Under the pieces are notes generated by a model. The model had not been told where the DNA came from and searched no databases. It was given only the letters and a program-made list of their open reading frames with translations. Of a DNA stretch of 64,000 nucleotides, positions 15,813 through 24,081 are shown in pieces. The stretch spans positions 1,860,001-1,924,000 of the forward strand of contig NZ_CP149514.1 in NCBI RefSeq assembly GCF_045291545.1, given 5' to 3'. The stretch's first letter is position 1. Each line of letters begins with the position of its first letter. Source of the stretch: Gallaecimonas sp045291545 (lineage in GTDB: Bacteria; Pseudomonadota; Gammaproteobacteria; Enterobacterales; Gallaecimonadaceae). The position numbers were made by a program, and so were the translations under genes.

Positions 15813-16832
15813 GTGCAGATCAACGGCCAGTTCATTGCCCCTGGTAGCCGCGTCGAGCTGAAGCTACCGCTGCCACCGCTTTATACCGGTGCTGCCATGG
15901 GGATGCCGGTTACCGTGATCCGCGGCAAAAAAGACGGGCCGAGGCTATTCGTCAGTGCCGCCATTCACGGTGATGAAATTAACGGTGTGGAAATTATCCG
16001 CCGGTTGCTGGCCAGCTCTTTTGTCAAACGCATCCGCGGCACTTTGATACTGGTGCCGGTAGTGAACGTTTATGGCTACGCCAGCAAAAGCCGTTACCTG
16101 CCAGACAGGCGCGACCTTAACCGCGCCTTTCCAGGCTCTGCCACCGGCTCGATGAGTGCCCGGCTGGCCCACACTTTCATGACCGAAATTGTCGCCAATG
16201 CCAGCCATGGTATTGACCTGCACACCGGTGCCAAACACCGTACCAATCTGCCGCAAATTCGTACCAGCCTTAACGACACCGAAGCCCTGGCCATGGCTGA
16301 TGCCTTCCGGGTGCCGGTGATCCTGAACGCGGAACTGCGCGACGGTTCGCTGCGCGCTACCGCCGCTGACGTAGGCTGTAAGGTCTTGCTGTATGAAGGC
16401 GGCGAAGCCCTGCGTTTTGATGAATTTGCGATCCGTGCCGGCTTACGCGGTGTGGTGAATGTGATGCGTTACCTTGGCATGCTACCGGCCCGTGCCCTTT
16501 CCCGAGCCATGCTGCCGCAACTGTCGCAGCAAAGTTGCTGGGTGCGGGCCAACGGCTCCGGTATTTTGCTGACACCTTGCAAGCTCGGCGATACCGTTAA
16601 AAAGCAGCAACTGATTGCCCAAATCAGCACGCCACTGGGAGATAAAAGCAAGGCCATTTACAGCCCGGTTGACGGTGTCATCATCGGCCAGGCCACCCTG
16701 CCGCTGGTACATGAAGGGGAAGCCCTATTCAACATTGCGCATATTGAAGCACCGGCACGTATGGAAGCCAGCTTGCCGCACTTTTATGACAATCTGGAAC
16801 GCTTGGACGAAAGCGACTTTGCGCCGCTGTAA
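15813..16832 (+). CDS. Succinylglutamate desuccinylase/aspartoacylase family zinc enzyme
   Basis: 339 residues of the AstE/AspA (M14-like) superfamily. SAAIHGDEINGVEIIRRLL has the HxxE zinc pair and GIDLHTGAKHR the second zinc His. DRRDLNRAFPG is the conserved substrate-binding stretch. The C-terminal third (LGDTVKKQQLIAQISTPLGD) has a small beta domain resembling biotinyl/lipoyl folds, as in other members. The likely start is GTG at 15813, directly after the rimK stop, with AAAGG upstream; the in-frame ATG inside rimK would add 33 poor residues. The precise substrate is unknown. The coupling with rimK suggests action on glutamate-type amide bonds. Confidence 0.85.
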   Translation: MQINGQFIAPGSRVELKLPLPPLYTGAAMGMPVTVIRGKKDGPRLFVSAAIHGDEINGVEIIRRLLASSFVKRIRGTLILVPVVNVYGYASKSRYLPDRRDLNRAFPGSATGSMSARLAHTFMTEIVANASHGIDLHTGAKHRTNLPQIRTSLNDTEALAMADAFRVPVILNAELRDGSLRATAADVGCKVLLYEGGEALRFDEFAIRAGLRGVVNVMRYLGMLPARALSRAMLPQLSQQSCWVRANGSGILLTPCKLGDTVKKQQLIAQISTPLGDKSKAIYSPVDGVIIGQATLPLVHEGEALFNIAHIEAPARMEASLPHFYDNLERLDESDFAPL

Positions 16833-16865
16833 TTTGCTGTGCTACCGAGCGCGGTTATCACATAT

Positions 16866-16893
16866 AAAAAAGGGGCTTTACAGCCCCTTTTTG
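16866..16893. terminator. Bidirectional intrinsic terminator
   Basis: AAAAAGGGGCTTTACAGCCCCTTTTT sits between the aspartoacylase-like gene and the convergent nuclease gene. A and T runs on both sides allow it to work both ways. Confidence 0.9.
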
Positions 16894-16894
16894 T

Positions 16895-19747
16895 TTAATG
16901 CCAGAAGTGGCTCAGCCACCGCCAGAAGTGCGCCCAGGGCGGACGCGGGCGGGTGTCATCGACAATCGTCAACGCCACTACCTGTTGCTGGCCCTGTTCA
17001 TCGGTCAGCACCAGCTCAGCCTTTTCCGGACGTTCATGGCGACGGTCCATCAGTACTGTCAGGTTAATGGCCTTCTCGCCACCTTCCCCGTCAGCAAAGC
17101 TCAGCTCGTGATTTTCCAGGCGAATGTCACGGCGATCAGCATAGAAGTGACCATGACGGCTGTGGCCGAAGAAACGCAGTTGCGCCGTCAGGTGCAGCGA
17201 ACCATCAACACCGCCAACACGGCGTACCATCAACTGACCGCTACCGGCACTTTCCTTGAGGGTCAGCGCCTGCGTCTGGGCCACCAGTTGCCCTGGTAAT
17301 GGCCATTTCAACTCAATTACCACCGGGTCGTGATCAGAAGCACTGAAGGGATTGTCAGACTTGACCAGATCGCCAGTGTAACGGCTGTCATAGTGGAACA
17401 GATTGCTTTCTGCCGCATTGATATGCCAGTCAGTGACCTGTGCCACCTTATCAGCCATGTTGGCGGTGGCCAGCGCCTGATCCAGGCGACCGATCATGCC
17501 GTCATACTGATAGGAGTAACTGTCTTTGTTGACCAGGCTCACCAGGCCATAGCCCTGGCTTATTACCCGTGCCGGACCATCCAGCTGCGGCGCCGCAGTG
17601 GTATCACCGAAGTAGGTGTCATGGGCGGTTTTCAGGGTTCTGTCGAGCGGTGGGATCTGGGTCATCACCAGAATCGGATCTTCGCTGGTATAAGCGTTAA
17701 AATCCCCCAGTACCAGCGTCGGGGTATCACTGGCCAGCACATGCTCGGCAACCAGCGCCGCTTCACTGTTACGCAGTTCATTACAGCTGCCCTGGCCATC
17801 CTGCGGCTTGCCTTCGAGATCTTCGGCACACTTGCTGCCCTTGGAGCGCAAATGGTTAATGGCTACCCGGAAGCTGTCACCGGTGGCTTGGCCATCAAAT
17901 ACCCGTTTGAAGCTCTGCAACAGGCTTGGGCGGCCACCATGGTGAATATCTTCACTACCATCAGCAGCAACGGTGATCTGATTCGGCATCTGCAGAATAT
18001 CCAGCGGCCCAACTGGTGTTACCGTGCTAGGGCGATAGATGATCATCGAGGTAATGGCATCACCGCCAACGGTACCGGCCTCAGCGGGAGTGACCACCGC
18101 ATATTGCTTGTCGGCTGGCAACTCGGCGTTTAAGGCGCTGAGCAGGCTGTGAATAGCCGAGTCGTCACCGAAGCCATTGTTTTCTACTTCGACCAGACCC
18201 ACTACATCAGCATCGATTTTCAGCAAAGCATTGACGGTTTTTTGCTGTTGCAGAGCAAAATCGGCCGCGGTGGTGGCACCACGGTTTTGCCCCAGCGGAT
18301 TAGGTGCACCGCCGACCGCCGTATTAAAGAAGTTCTCAATATTAAAGCTGGCTACCCGCAACTGTCCTTTGGCGGTGATCGCCGGCGCACTGCTGCGATC
18401 ACTGAGGTGCACAAAGTCCGCGGCAGTGATCTGGTTGTCAGCCACCAGTCGGTAGTTGCTGTAGGAATAGCCAATCACCCCTTCCAGGTTTTCTACCCGG
18501 TCATTGACTCGGATATACCCCTGCTGCGCATCGAGTCCCGGGAAATACGGGATCACACCGTTAGGCGCTTTTTGATCCGTTTCCACGTACAGGGTCCGGG
18601 CCTGATTGGCCGCTGCCAGTTCGCTGGCCTGACTGGTCAACGCCGGGAACAGCTGAGTCGGTTGATACAGCGGGCCACCGTGTGCCAGTTCCATATTGCT
18701 GCGCGACGCCGAGTAGTCATAGCTGAACGGGCGGGTAACCCGCATATCACTGTCGGCGGTCAATCGCACTTTCATGCCTTCAACCGCTTCGAGGGACTGG
18801 GCAACATTGTCACCAATCACCAGGTCAGTGGTGTGAACAGCCGGCAGATCGTCGGCGGTGAAGGCATAGCGGTCCATGGCCACTTCGGTGAAGCCGTAGT
18901 ATTCCTTCACCAGCCCTTCAACACAGACCGAGGCACCGGGCTTGATACTCGGATCCGGCGCACTGCCGGTGAAAACGAAAATACCATCGGATGTTGCCGG
19001 GTTACCGTCACCGGCGCCATCTTGCAGGAAGAAGCCTTTGTACAGGCCGGTTGTGACTTGCGTTACCCGGCCTTCGGTGACCACTTTATCGGCACTTTGA
19101 TAACTGCCAGCCGGTACCAGCGGTGAACGATCACCACTGCCCTGAATAGCCGGGATCGGCGTGATGTTGGCAGGGCACTGCCAGGCCACCGGTGGCGGCT
19201 CGGTGCTGCTGCCGCAGGCACTGACACCGGCGCAGCCCAGGCCATCAAAGGTGTCTTTTGCGAACGCTTGCCACTGGCTGAAATCAAAGCTGCCAGCAAC
19301 AGAGCCGGGAATACGACGCAGGGTCATATCCTTGGTGGATTTGCCACCGTCGGTGTACGCACTGCCGGGGTCGGTACCGATGATCCCGACCAGATCCAGT
19401 ACCTGGCCGTCCCGCTCCAGTGCTACGGCGTCGTCGCCATTGAAATTGATGTTGCCGGAGCTGATATCCGCCTTGATGCTGGCGTCAGCTCTGGGGTTGG
19501 CCAGAACCAGGCTCTGGCCTGCGGCCAAAGAACCGGTAAGCGGAATGCGGGCTGTTGTTGTCGTGGCACCATTGAAATAGACCGCCAGGTCGGTGCCATC
19601 GAGAGTGATAGCACTGTCGCCGGTGTTGGTAATTTCGACGGCTTTGTTATAGCTGCTGCCTTCCACATACTCACTGATCACCAGATCAGCCAGCGTGGAG
19701 GGGCTTACCAGTGCCAATGTCACCAGTAACGCTTTTTTATTGAACAT
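16895..19747 (-). CDS. Secreted ExeM/NucH-type extracellular endonuclease
   Basis: A 950-residue secreted protein. In order: signal peptide (~1-20, cut after STLA), lamin-tail domain (~20-150; ISEYVEGSSYNKAVEITN), an OB-fold region (~195-330; VTEGRVTQVTTGLYKGFFLQD), and an endonuclease/exonuclease/phosphatase domain (~440-800). The last holds LRVASFNIENFFN, GLVEVENN, VLGDFNAY and SDHDPVVIEL, then a C-terminal beta domain. This architecture matches ExeM and related extracellular DNases that release phosphate from DNA or remodel biofilm. The C-terminus ends in a Trp/His-rich stretch with no GlyGly-CTERM anchor, unlike Shewanella ExeM. The start at 19747 has AGGA upstream; an ATG seven codons earlier is less likely. 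Confidence 0.88.
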   Translation of the reverse strand: MFNKKALLVTLALVSPSTLADLVISEYVEGSSYNKAVEITNTGDSAITLDGTDLAVYFNGATTTTARIPLTGSLAAGQSLVLANPRADASIKADISSGNINFNGDDAVALERDGQVLDLVGIIGTDPGSAYTDGGKSTKDMTLRRIPGSVAGSFDFSQWQAFAKDTFDGLGCAGVSACGSSTEPPPVAWQCPANITPIPAIQGSGDRSPLVPAGSYQSADKVVTEGRVTQVTTGLYKGFFLQDGAGDGNPATSDGIFVFTGSAPDPSIKPGASVCVEGLVKEYYGFTEVAMDRYAFTADDLPAVHTTDLVIGDNVAQSLEAVEGMKVRLTADSDMRVTRPFSYDYSASRSNMELAHGGPLYQPTQLFPALTSQASELAAANQARTLYVETDQKAPNGVIPYFPGLDAQQGYIRVNDRVENLEGVIGYSYSNYRLVADNQITAADFVHLSDRSSAPAITAKGQLRVASFNIENFFNTAVGGAPNPLGQNRGATTAADFALQQQKTVNALLKIDADVVGLVEVENNGFGDDSAIHSLLSALNAELPADKQYAVVTPAEAGTVGGDAITSMIIYRPSTVTPVGPLDILQMPNQITVAADGSEDIHHGGRPSLLQSFKRVFDGQATGDSFRVAINHLRSKGSKCAEDLEGKPQDGQGSCNELRNSEAALVAEHVLASDTPTLVLGDFNAYTSEDPILVMTQIPPLDRTLKTAHDTYFGDTTAAPQLDGPARVISQGYGLVSLVNKDSYSYQYDGMIGRLDQALATANMADKVAQVTDWHINAAESNLFHYDSRYTGDLVKSDNPFSASDHDPVVIELKWPLPGQLVAQTQALTLKESAGSGQLMVRRVGGVDGSLHLTAQLRFFGHSRHGHFYADRRDIRLENHELSFADGEGGEKAINLTVLMDRRHERPEKAELVLTDEQGQQQVVALTIVDDTRPRPPWAHFWRWLSHFWH

Positions 19748-20029
19748 GATATTTTCCTGTGTCGCCATTAATCCTTAATGAGCTGCGACCGCGGCACGGC
19801 CGCAGACCGCTTTTTAACAGAACCACATTTTATTAACAGGCTGGGCTGCCACTAATGTGATGTTCTGCGGCTTTTTCCTTTGCAGAAAAAGCCCTTAGCG
19901 TTAAAGCGGTTTCATGTTCTTAACAGCTACAGATGACAGTCTGACGACACCAGCTCGGTTTGGCCCGTCAGGCACCACTGTGCTAGTCTCAGCCCCTTAC
20001 AAACCCATCTGCAATCAAAGGGGTCATTC

Positions 20030-20512
20030 ATGACCATCAGCAAAGACAAAGTAGTGCGCATTCACTACACCCTTAAAGACGACCAAGGCACCGTTCTGGA
20101 TTCTTCCTCCGGCGGTGAGCCGCTGGTTTACCTGCATGGTCACGGCAATCTGATCCCGGGCCTGGAAAAGGAACTGGAAGGGAAAACTGAAGGCGACAAG
20201 ATGGATGTCAGCGTAGCCCCTGAAGATGGTTACGGCCCTTACCATCAGGAACTGGTACAAGAAGTACCGCGCAGCGCCTTCCAGGGTGTCGATGACATTG
20301 AAGCCGGTATGCGCTTTACTGCCCAGACCGATGCAGGCCCGCGTACTGTGGTTGTACAGTCCGTCAGCGACGAGACCGTTACCGTTGATGGTAACCACCC
20401 ACTGGCTGGCCAACACCTGCACTTCAATGTTGAAATCATTGAATTGCGCGACGCCGAAGCCGAAGAGCTTGAGCACGGCCACGTGCACGGCCCGGGCGGC
20501 CACCAGCACTAA
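20030..20512 (+). CDS. slyD: FKBP-type peptidyl-prolyl isomerase, SlyD-like
   Basis: A 160-residue cytosolic proline isomerase and chaperone. The FKBP core starts VVRIHYTLKDDQGTVLDSS. An IF (insert-in-flap) domain follows at ~70-130 (APEDGYGPYHQELVQEVPRSAF), then GNHPLAGQHLHFNVEI. The tail, HGHVHGPGGHQH, is His-rich, as in SlyD proteins that bind nickel and other metals, though shorter than E. coli SlyD and without Cys. ATG at 20030 after AAAGGGG. A terminator follows directly, so it is probably monocistronic. Confidence 0.9.
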   Translation: MTISKDKVVRIHYTLKDDQGTVLDSSSGGEPLVYLHGHGNLIPGLEKELEGKTEGDKMDVSVAPEDGYGPYHQELVQEVPRSAFQGVDDIEAGMRFTAQTDAGPRTVVVQSVSDETVTVDGNHPLAGQHLHFNVEIIELRDAEAEELEHGHVHGPGGHQH

Positions 20513-20524
20513 CCTAGGTGCGAT

Positions 20525-20551
20525 GAAAAACCCGCTACGGCGGGTTTTTTA
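20525..20551 (+). terminator. Intrinsic terminator after slyD
   Basis: The hairpin AACCCGC-TACG-GCGGGTT followed by a T run begins 13 bases after the stop codon. Confidence 0.9.
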
Positions 20552-20568
20552 GTGTCTGCGAATAGACA

Positions 20569-20584
20569 GCTGATCCAGATCACA
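20569..20584. promoter_or_regulatory. CRP-like operator upstream of the DUF3149 gene
   Basis: GCTGATCCAGATCACA matches 13 of 16 positions of the CRP core TGTGATCTAGATCACA. It lies 57-72 bp before the start of the small membrane protein gene, a usual distance for activation. Confidence 0.45.
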
Positions 20585-20640
20585 ATTTCATAACATCGGC
20601 AGCGTTAGCCTGAACTCAGTTACTCATCAGGAGCGCCACC

Positions 20641-20778
20641 ATGAACCACTGGATGCAGTTGTTATTCGGCGATGCCGTCGGCATTGCCACCGTTGCCACC
20701 ATTCTCGGCTCGGTGCTGATCATCGGCTTTTGTGTTGTCTTGTTTGTTCGCAAAGCCATGAAAGACGGTGACGCCTGA
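20641..20778 (+). CDS. DUF3149 small membrane protein
   Basis: A 45-residue protein, MNHWMQLLFGDAVGIATVAT then one long hydrophobic helix (~13-37) and a charged tail (RKAMKDGDA). The pattern LLFG-x-x-G-L/I near the start plus a single helix fits the DUF3149 family of short inner-membrane proteins of unknown role in marine gammaproteobacteria. It has the ribosome site GGAG seven bases before ATG and a CRP-like site upstream. It stands between slyD and the TraB-family gene, whose start follows 24 bp later, so they may share a transcript. Confidence 0.75.
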   Translation: MNHWMQLLFGDAVGIATVATILGSVLIIGFCVVLFVRKAMKDGDA

Positions 20779-20802
20779 GCTGGGCTGGGCTACTATCGGC
20801 CC

Positions 20803-21663
20803 ATGCTAAAGAAAACTATCTTACTGATCCTGTTTGTCATTTTGCCTGTGCCGCTGTGGGCGGCGCCGGCATTGTGGCAGGTAGATGTAGCCCAGGGCCG
20901 ATTCTGGCTGATGGGCTCAGTGCATGTGGGTGAGCACAGCAGCACACCGGCATTGGCCGCTATTGCTCAGCGTCTGTCAGACGTTGACACCTTGGTCGAA
21001 GAAGTACCGCCCTCGGAGCTACAGCCCAGCCACATGCAACAGGCACTGCGCCAGTATGGCCTGGCCGCCCAAGGACTCAAAGCCAGCCTCTCGGCCAAGG
21101 CCTATCAACGGCTCAGCCAAGAAGCCAAGCAGCTTGGCGTGCCCATGGCGCAGCTTGAACCCTTACGCCCCTGGCTGGCAGTGATGACCCTGATGCAGGT
21201 GGCACTCAAGCACGCCGGCCTGCAACCCGAGCTGGGCATTGATATGCAGTTATCAGCCATTGCCCGCCAACATCACTGGCAGATCACCGGTCTGGAAACA
21301 GTGCAACGTCAGTTTGCTGCCGTTAGCGCCACCGATAAATACGCAGATGCCATGGTCAACGATGGTGCTGACGACATGAAAACCTTAAGCAGTAAGCTCA
21401 AGCCGGTGCTGAAGGCCTGGCAGCAAGGGGACATTCAGCCGATGCGGCAGTTATGCCCACTGTCTGAAGGCCAGGGGCCGGCTTATCAATACATGCATGA
21501 TGTCACCCTCAAGGCCCGCAACCTGGAGTGGTTGCCGAAACTCAAAGCGCTGGCCGAGGGAAACAACAAGCTGGTGGTGGTTGGCATGGCTCACATTATC
21601 TGTACCGATGGCCTACTGAGCATGCTCAAGCAGCACGGGGCCCATATTCAGCGCCTGCAATGA
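20803..21663 (+). CDS. TraB/GumN family protein
   Basis: 286 residues with a cleavable signal peptide (~1-20, ending PLWAA). The TraB/GumN (Tiki-related) fold shows the conserved GSVHVG motif with its histidine near residue 40, VDTLVEE at ~60, and VVGMAHIICTDGLLSML near the C-terminus. Related proteins are thought to be metal-dependent proteases, but bacterial functions are mostly untested. Periplasmic or lipid-facing location is inferred. Its stop overlaps the next start (ATGA). Confidence 0.85.
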   Translation: MLKKTILLILFVILPVPLWAAPALWQVDVAQGRFWLMGSVHVGEHSSTPALAAIAQRLSDVDTLVEEVPPSELQPSHMQQALRQYGLAAQGLKASLSAKAYQRLSQEAKQLGVPMAQLEPLRPWLAVMTLMQVALKHAGLQPELGIDMQLSAIARQHHWQITGLETVQRQFAAVSATDKYADAMVNDGADDMKTLSSKLKPVLKAWQQGDIQPMRQLCPLSEGQGPAYQYMHDVTLKARNLEWLPKLKALAEGNNKLVVVGMAHIICTDGLLSMLKQHGAHIQRLQ

Positions 21664-22466
21664 GTGAACGGATAAGACTTCTGCGTGAATACCGGCCGCT
21701 GTGGGCCGCTTCTCCGGCTACCTGGAAAGCCGATTACCCGCTGTTGTACCAACGCCTGCAACAAGAAGCCCGGCACCCGCTATTTAGCCAGGGGCGGTTG
21801 TCGGTTAGCCCTTTTCAGGATGAGCTCCCCTGGTTTCCCCGCTTGGTACGGCAATTAGCCCCAGAGTGGCCACGCTTGACCGACCTAGCTACGGCCGCGG
21901 TACCGCTACTGGCGGCCACACCACCGGTTGTTATCGAATGGGGGCAGTTGCTACCGGCACCACCGGCGAACTTTCAGTGCCTGACAGTCAGCCCCCAGCC
22001 ACCTCCTGCTGATGAAAACCGCCAGTGGATCCGGGCTGATGCTTTTAGTGACGAAGCCTTGCAACCCCTACGCGGGCGCCGGCAGTTACTGGCACTGGGT
22101 ATTGGCTTGGCAGAAGCACAGGCCTTGCTGCTTAAAGGTTGTGAACGGCGTCTGCCGCTAATGGTGCTGGGGATCACCGGCTACCACCTGATTGACACTT
22201 CGCTCTACAGCCCGCTGCAGTTGTCACTGCCGGCCATTCCCATGAACACCCTGAAGCTGCTGTCGATGACGCAGCAGGAAGCTGCCAGCAACTGGCCGGA
22301 ACGCTTGTTGCGCTGGCTATTTAGGCCCGCCATACGGCAAATGATTTTCGATGACTTGAGCGCTTATGCGCAGCTCGAAGGCTATCAGGCACAAGTGCAG
22401 CCACTGCCAGCCATCAACGGCCGTCAGCAGCATGCCTTGGTGTTAATGGCTAAAGAAGGCCAGTAG
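21660..22466 (+). CDS. Protein of unknown function coupled to the TraB-family gene
   Basis: 268 residues that I do not recognise. It has no signal peptide or membrane helix. It is rich in Leu, Pro, Gln and Trp, and has an extended central part with LGIGLAEAQALLLKGCERRLPLMVLGITGYHLIDTS. It starts at the ATG overlapping the preceding stop (ATGA), so it is co-translated with the TraB/GumN protein. Its last 24 bp overlap the 3' end of the convergent lipase gene. Composition and codon use look like those of its neighbours, so it seems native. Confidence 0.75.
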   Translation: MSERIRLLREYRPLWAASPATWKADYPLLYQRLQQEARHPLFSQGRLSVSPFQDELPWFPRLVRQLAPEWPRLTDLATAAVPLLAATPPVVIEWGQLLPAPPANFQCLTVSPQPPPADENRQWIRADAFSDEALQPLRGRRQLLALGIGLAEAQALLLKGCERRLPLMVLGITGYHLIDTSLYSPLQLSLPAIPMNTLKLLSMTQQEAASNWPERLLRWLFRPAIRQMIFDDLSAYAQLEGYQAQVQPLPAINGRQQHALVLMAKEGQ

Positions 22467-23396
22467 CGCGTCCAGGGTTTGCTGGCGCTTATCATCGCTT
22501 TCGAGCAACAGTTCATGCCAACCGCCATCAATCAGTATTAACCGGCCATCAGGCAGAGCCTGAGCAAACTGTTGCTGCGCTTTGCGCGTTACGATCGGAT
22601 CGGCTTCGGCGACAATTACCAATACCGGAACCCGGATATCCTTGGCAACCGCCAAGGCTTGCTGCATCGCCTGGAAAGCGGCATTGAGCCATTGCGCCGA
22701 AGGCCCACCCAAACGGCTCTGGGGCTGTTCCTGTAAATACTGTACAGCACGCTGATAGCGCAGCGGACTGTGGGTTAACCCATTATCAGCAAAAGGGGCC
22801 GGCTGATACGGGCCAGTCGTAGGCAGATAGCGGGGCTGGCCGCGGCGCTGGTCAAGCCAGCTCTGTACCCGCGCCAGAGCACGGGCTACCTGCCCAGGAA
22901 ACGGCTTGGTGGCAATACCAAACATCGGTGAAGTCATCACTACCTTGCTAAAAGGATGGTGATAACGGGCCAGATACAGCGCACTGATGCAGCTTCCCAT
23001 GGAGTGAGCCAACAGCCAGTGCCGTGAAAAACCCAGGGGCAGTACAACCGTTGACACAAAGTGATTGAGATCGGTGACGTAATCATCAAAAGCCAGTACA
23101 TGGCCAAGCTGCTGATCAGCACTCTGACGCTCGGAAAGCCCCTGCCCTCGGTGGTCCATGGCGGCAACCGCAATACCCAACTGACCCAGCTCGTAAATCA
23201 GTTCCTGATACTTACCAACGGTTTCAGTGCGACCGTTGGCCAGTACCAGCATGGTCTGCGCCTTGGCTGGCAGGAATAACCGGTAGTGCAGCCGCAAGCC
23301 ATCAGCAGTGCACAACTGGCCTTCCTGACTATTGCGAAAATAGTCGCTAACTGCCTCAGCCCCATGGCCGGCAAGCTGCGTCTCGGTCATCCACAT
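22443..23396 (-). CDS. pldB: Alpha/beta hydrolase, lysophospholipase PldB-like
   Basis: 317 residues. A serine hydrolase of the PldB/monoglyceride-lipase group: HYRLFLPA at the start of the fold, MDHRGQGLSER, the nucleophile elbow AHSMGS (Ser in H-S-M-G), the acid in VIVAEADPIVT and the His in DGGWHELLLE. It probably releases fatty acids from lysophospholipids at the inner membrane. The ribosome site GGGAGAG precedes the ATG at 23396; the second Met at 23390 is an alternative. Transcription could come partly from the tRNA-Pro side, but a terminator lies between. Confidence 0.88.
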   Translation of the reverse strand: MWMTETQLAGHGAEAVSDYFRNSQEGQLCTADGLRLHYRLFLPAKAQTMLVLANGRTETVGKYQELIYELGQLGIAVAAMDHRGQGLSERQSADQQLGHVLAFDDYVTDLNHFVSTVVLPLGFSRHWLLAHSMGSCISALYLARYHHPFSKVVMTSPMFGIATKPFPGQVARALARVQSWLDQRRGQPRYLPTTGPYQPAPFADNGLTHSPLRYQRAVQYLQEQPQSRLGGPSAQWLNAAFQAMQQALAVAKDIRVPVLVIVAEADPIVTRKAQQQFAQALPDGRLILIDGGWHELLLESDDKRQQTLDALLAFFSH

Positions 23397-23411
23397 GGCA
23401 CTCTCCCTAAC

Positions 23412-23441
23412 GCAAAAAGGCAGCCGTCCGGCTGCCTTTTC
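23412..23441 (-). terminator. Intrinsic terminator of the tRNA-Pro operon
   Basis: The hairpin GGCAGCCG-GAC-GGCTGCC reads into TTTTT on the minus strand and is placed just after the second tRNA-Pro gene. Confidence 0.85.
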
Positions 23442-23447
23442 TGAATG

Positions 23448-23524
23448 TGGTCGGAAAGACAGGATTTGAACCTGCGACCCCTACGTCCCGAACGTAGTGC
23501 TCTACCAAGCTGAGCTACTTTCCG
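23448..23524 (-). tRNA. tRNA-Pro (anticodon CGG), promoter-distal copy
   Basis: 77 nt with encoded CCA. The acceptor CGGAAAG pairs with CTTTCCG, the anticodon stem is CTACG/CGTAG and the loop TTCGGGA contains CGG. Confidence 0.96.
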
Positions 23525-23554
23525 ATTGCTGCCGTCAACGGGCGGTCGTTGCAT

Positions 23555-23631
23555 TGGTCGGAGAGACAGGATTTGAACCTGCGACCCCTACGTCCCGAAC
23601 GTAGTGCTCTACCAAGCTGAGCTACTCTCCG
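23555..23631 (-). tRNA. tRNA-Pro (anticodon CGG), promoter-proximal copy
   Basis: 77 nt with encoded CCA, matching its partner except in the acceptor stem: CGGAGAG/CTCTCCG instead of CGGAAAG/CTTTCCG. This is a compensated base-pair change, so both copies are functional. Confidence 0.96.
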
Positions 23632-23645
23632 ATGCAACGGCGAGC

Positions 23646-23673
23646 ATTATAACGGTCTGAATGCACTGTTCAA
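23646..23673 (-). promoter_or_regulatory. Sigma-70 promoter of the tRNA-Pro operon
   Basis: On the minus strand: TTGAAC (23668-23673), a 16-bp spacer, a perfect TATAAT (23646-23651) and a G+C-rich discriminator (GCTCGCCG), typical of stringently controlled stable-RNA promoters. Confidence 0.8.
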
Positions 23674-24081
23674 GAAAAAGCACCCGGCAGCAACGACTTC
23701 GCTGAAATTTTATGCAAGAGCGGCAAAATACCAAGAAAAGGCCCCGCACAAGGCGGGGCAAAAGTCATGATGTCAGTAATGTTCTGTAGCTCGACAATAA
23801 AAGACACTGGGTGACTTCATTGCAGCGCCACCACCGGTACTGACACCGGTGCTACGGCCCAGGGGCGTAGACGTTATCCGCCACCGGCGGAATAGTTGGT
23901 TGGTCCGCGCAACAACAGCAAAGTTCGGCCACACGCAATGTTGCTTTAACGCAATGCCTGTTAAGGTAAAAACGGGTAAAAAACGAGCCAATGGTTGCAC
24001 ATCCTGTATGGGGCAGTTAAACATTTACCCCAACAAATGGCAATAAAGTGCAACATTAATGACACAAGGGACAACGTCACC
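23674..24081. other. Gene-poor stretch with an orphan minus-strand terminator
   Basis: About 400 bases lie between the tRNA-Pro promoter and the GT9-like gene. The only firm element is the terminator at 23733-23760. An 83-codon minus-strand frame (23773-24024) ends 12 bp before that terminator, but its upstream part has no protein-like character. The region may hold a small RNA, a short leader or a decayed gene. Confidence 0.4.
23733..23760 (-). terminator. Orphan intrinsic terminator on the minus strand
   Basis: GCCCCGC-CTTGT-GCGGGGC then CTTTTCTT, read on the minus strand. No recognised gene precedes it on that strand within the 320 bases back to the divergent GT9-like gene. Confidence 0.7.

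Noticed and set aside
17330..19126. Two long plus-strand frames (267 and 325 codons) antisense to the nuclease gene
   Set aside because: The minus-strand protein has clear nuclease domains; the antisense frames have no domains and arise from biased codon use.
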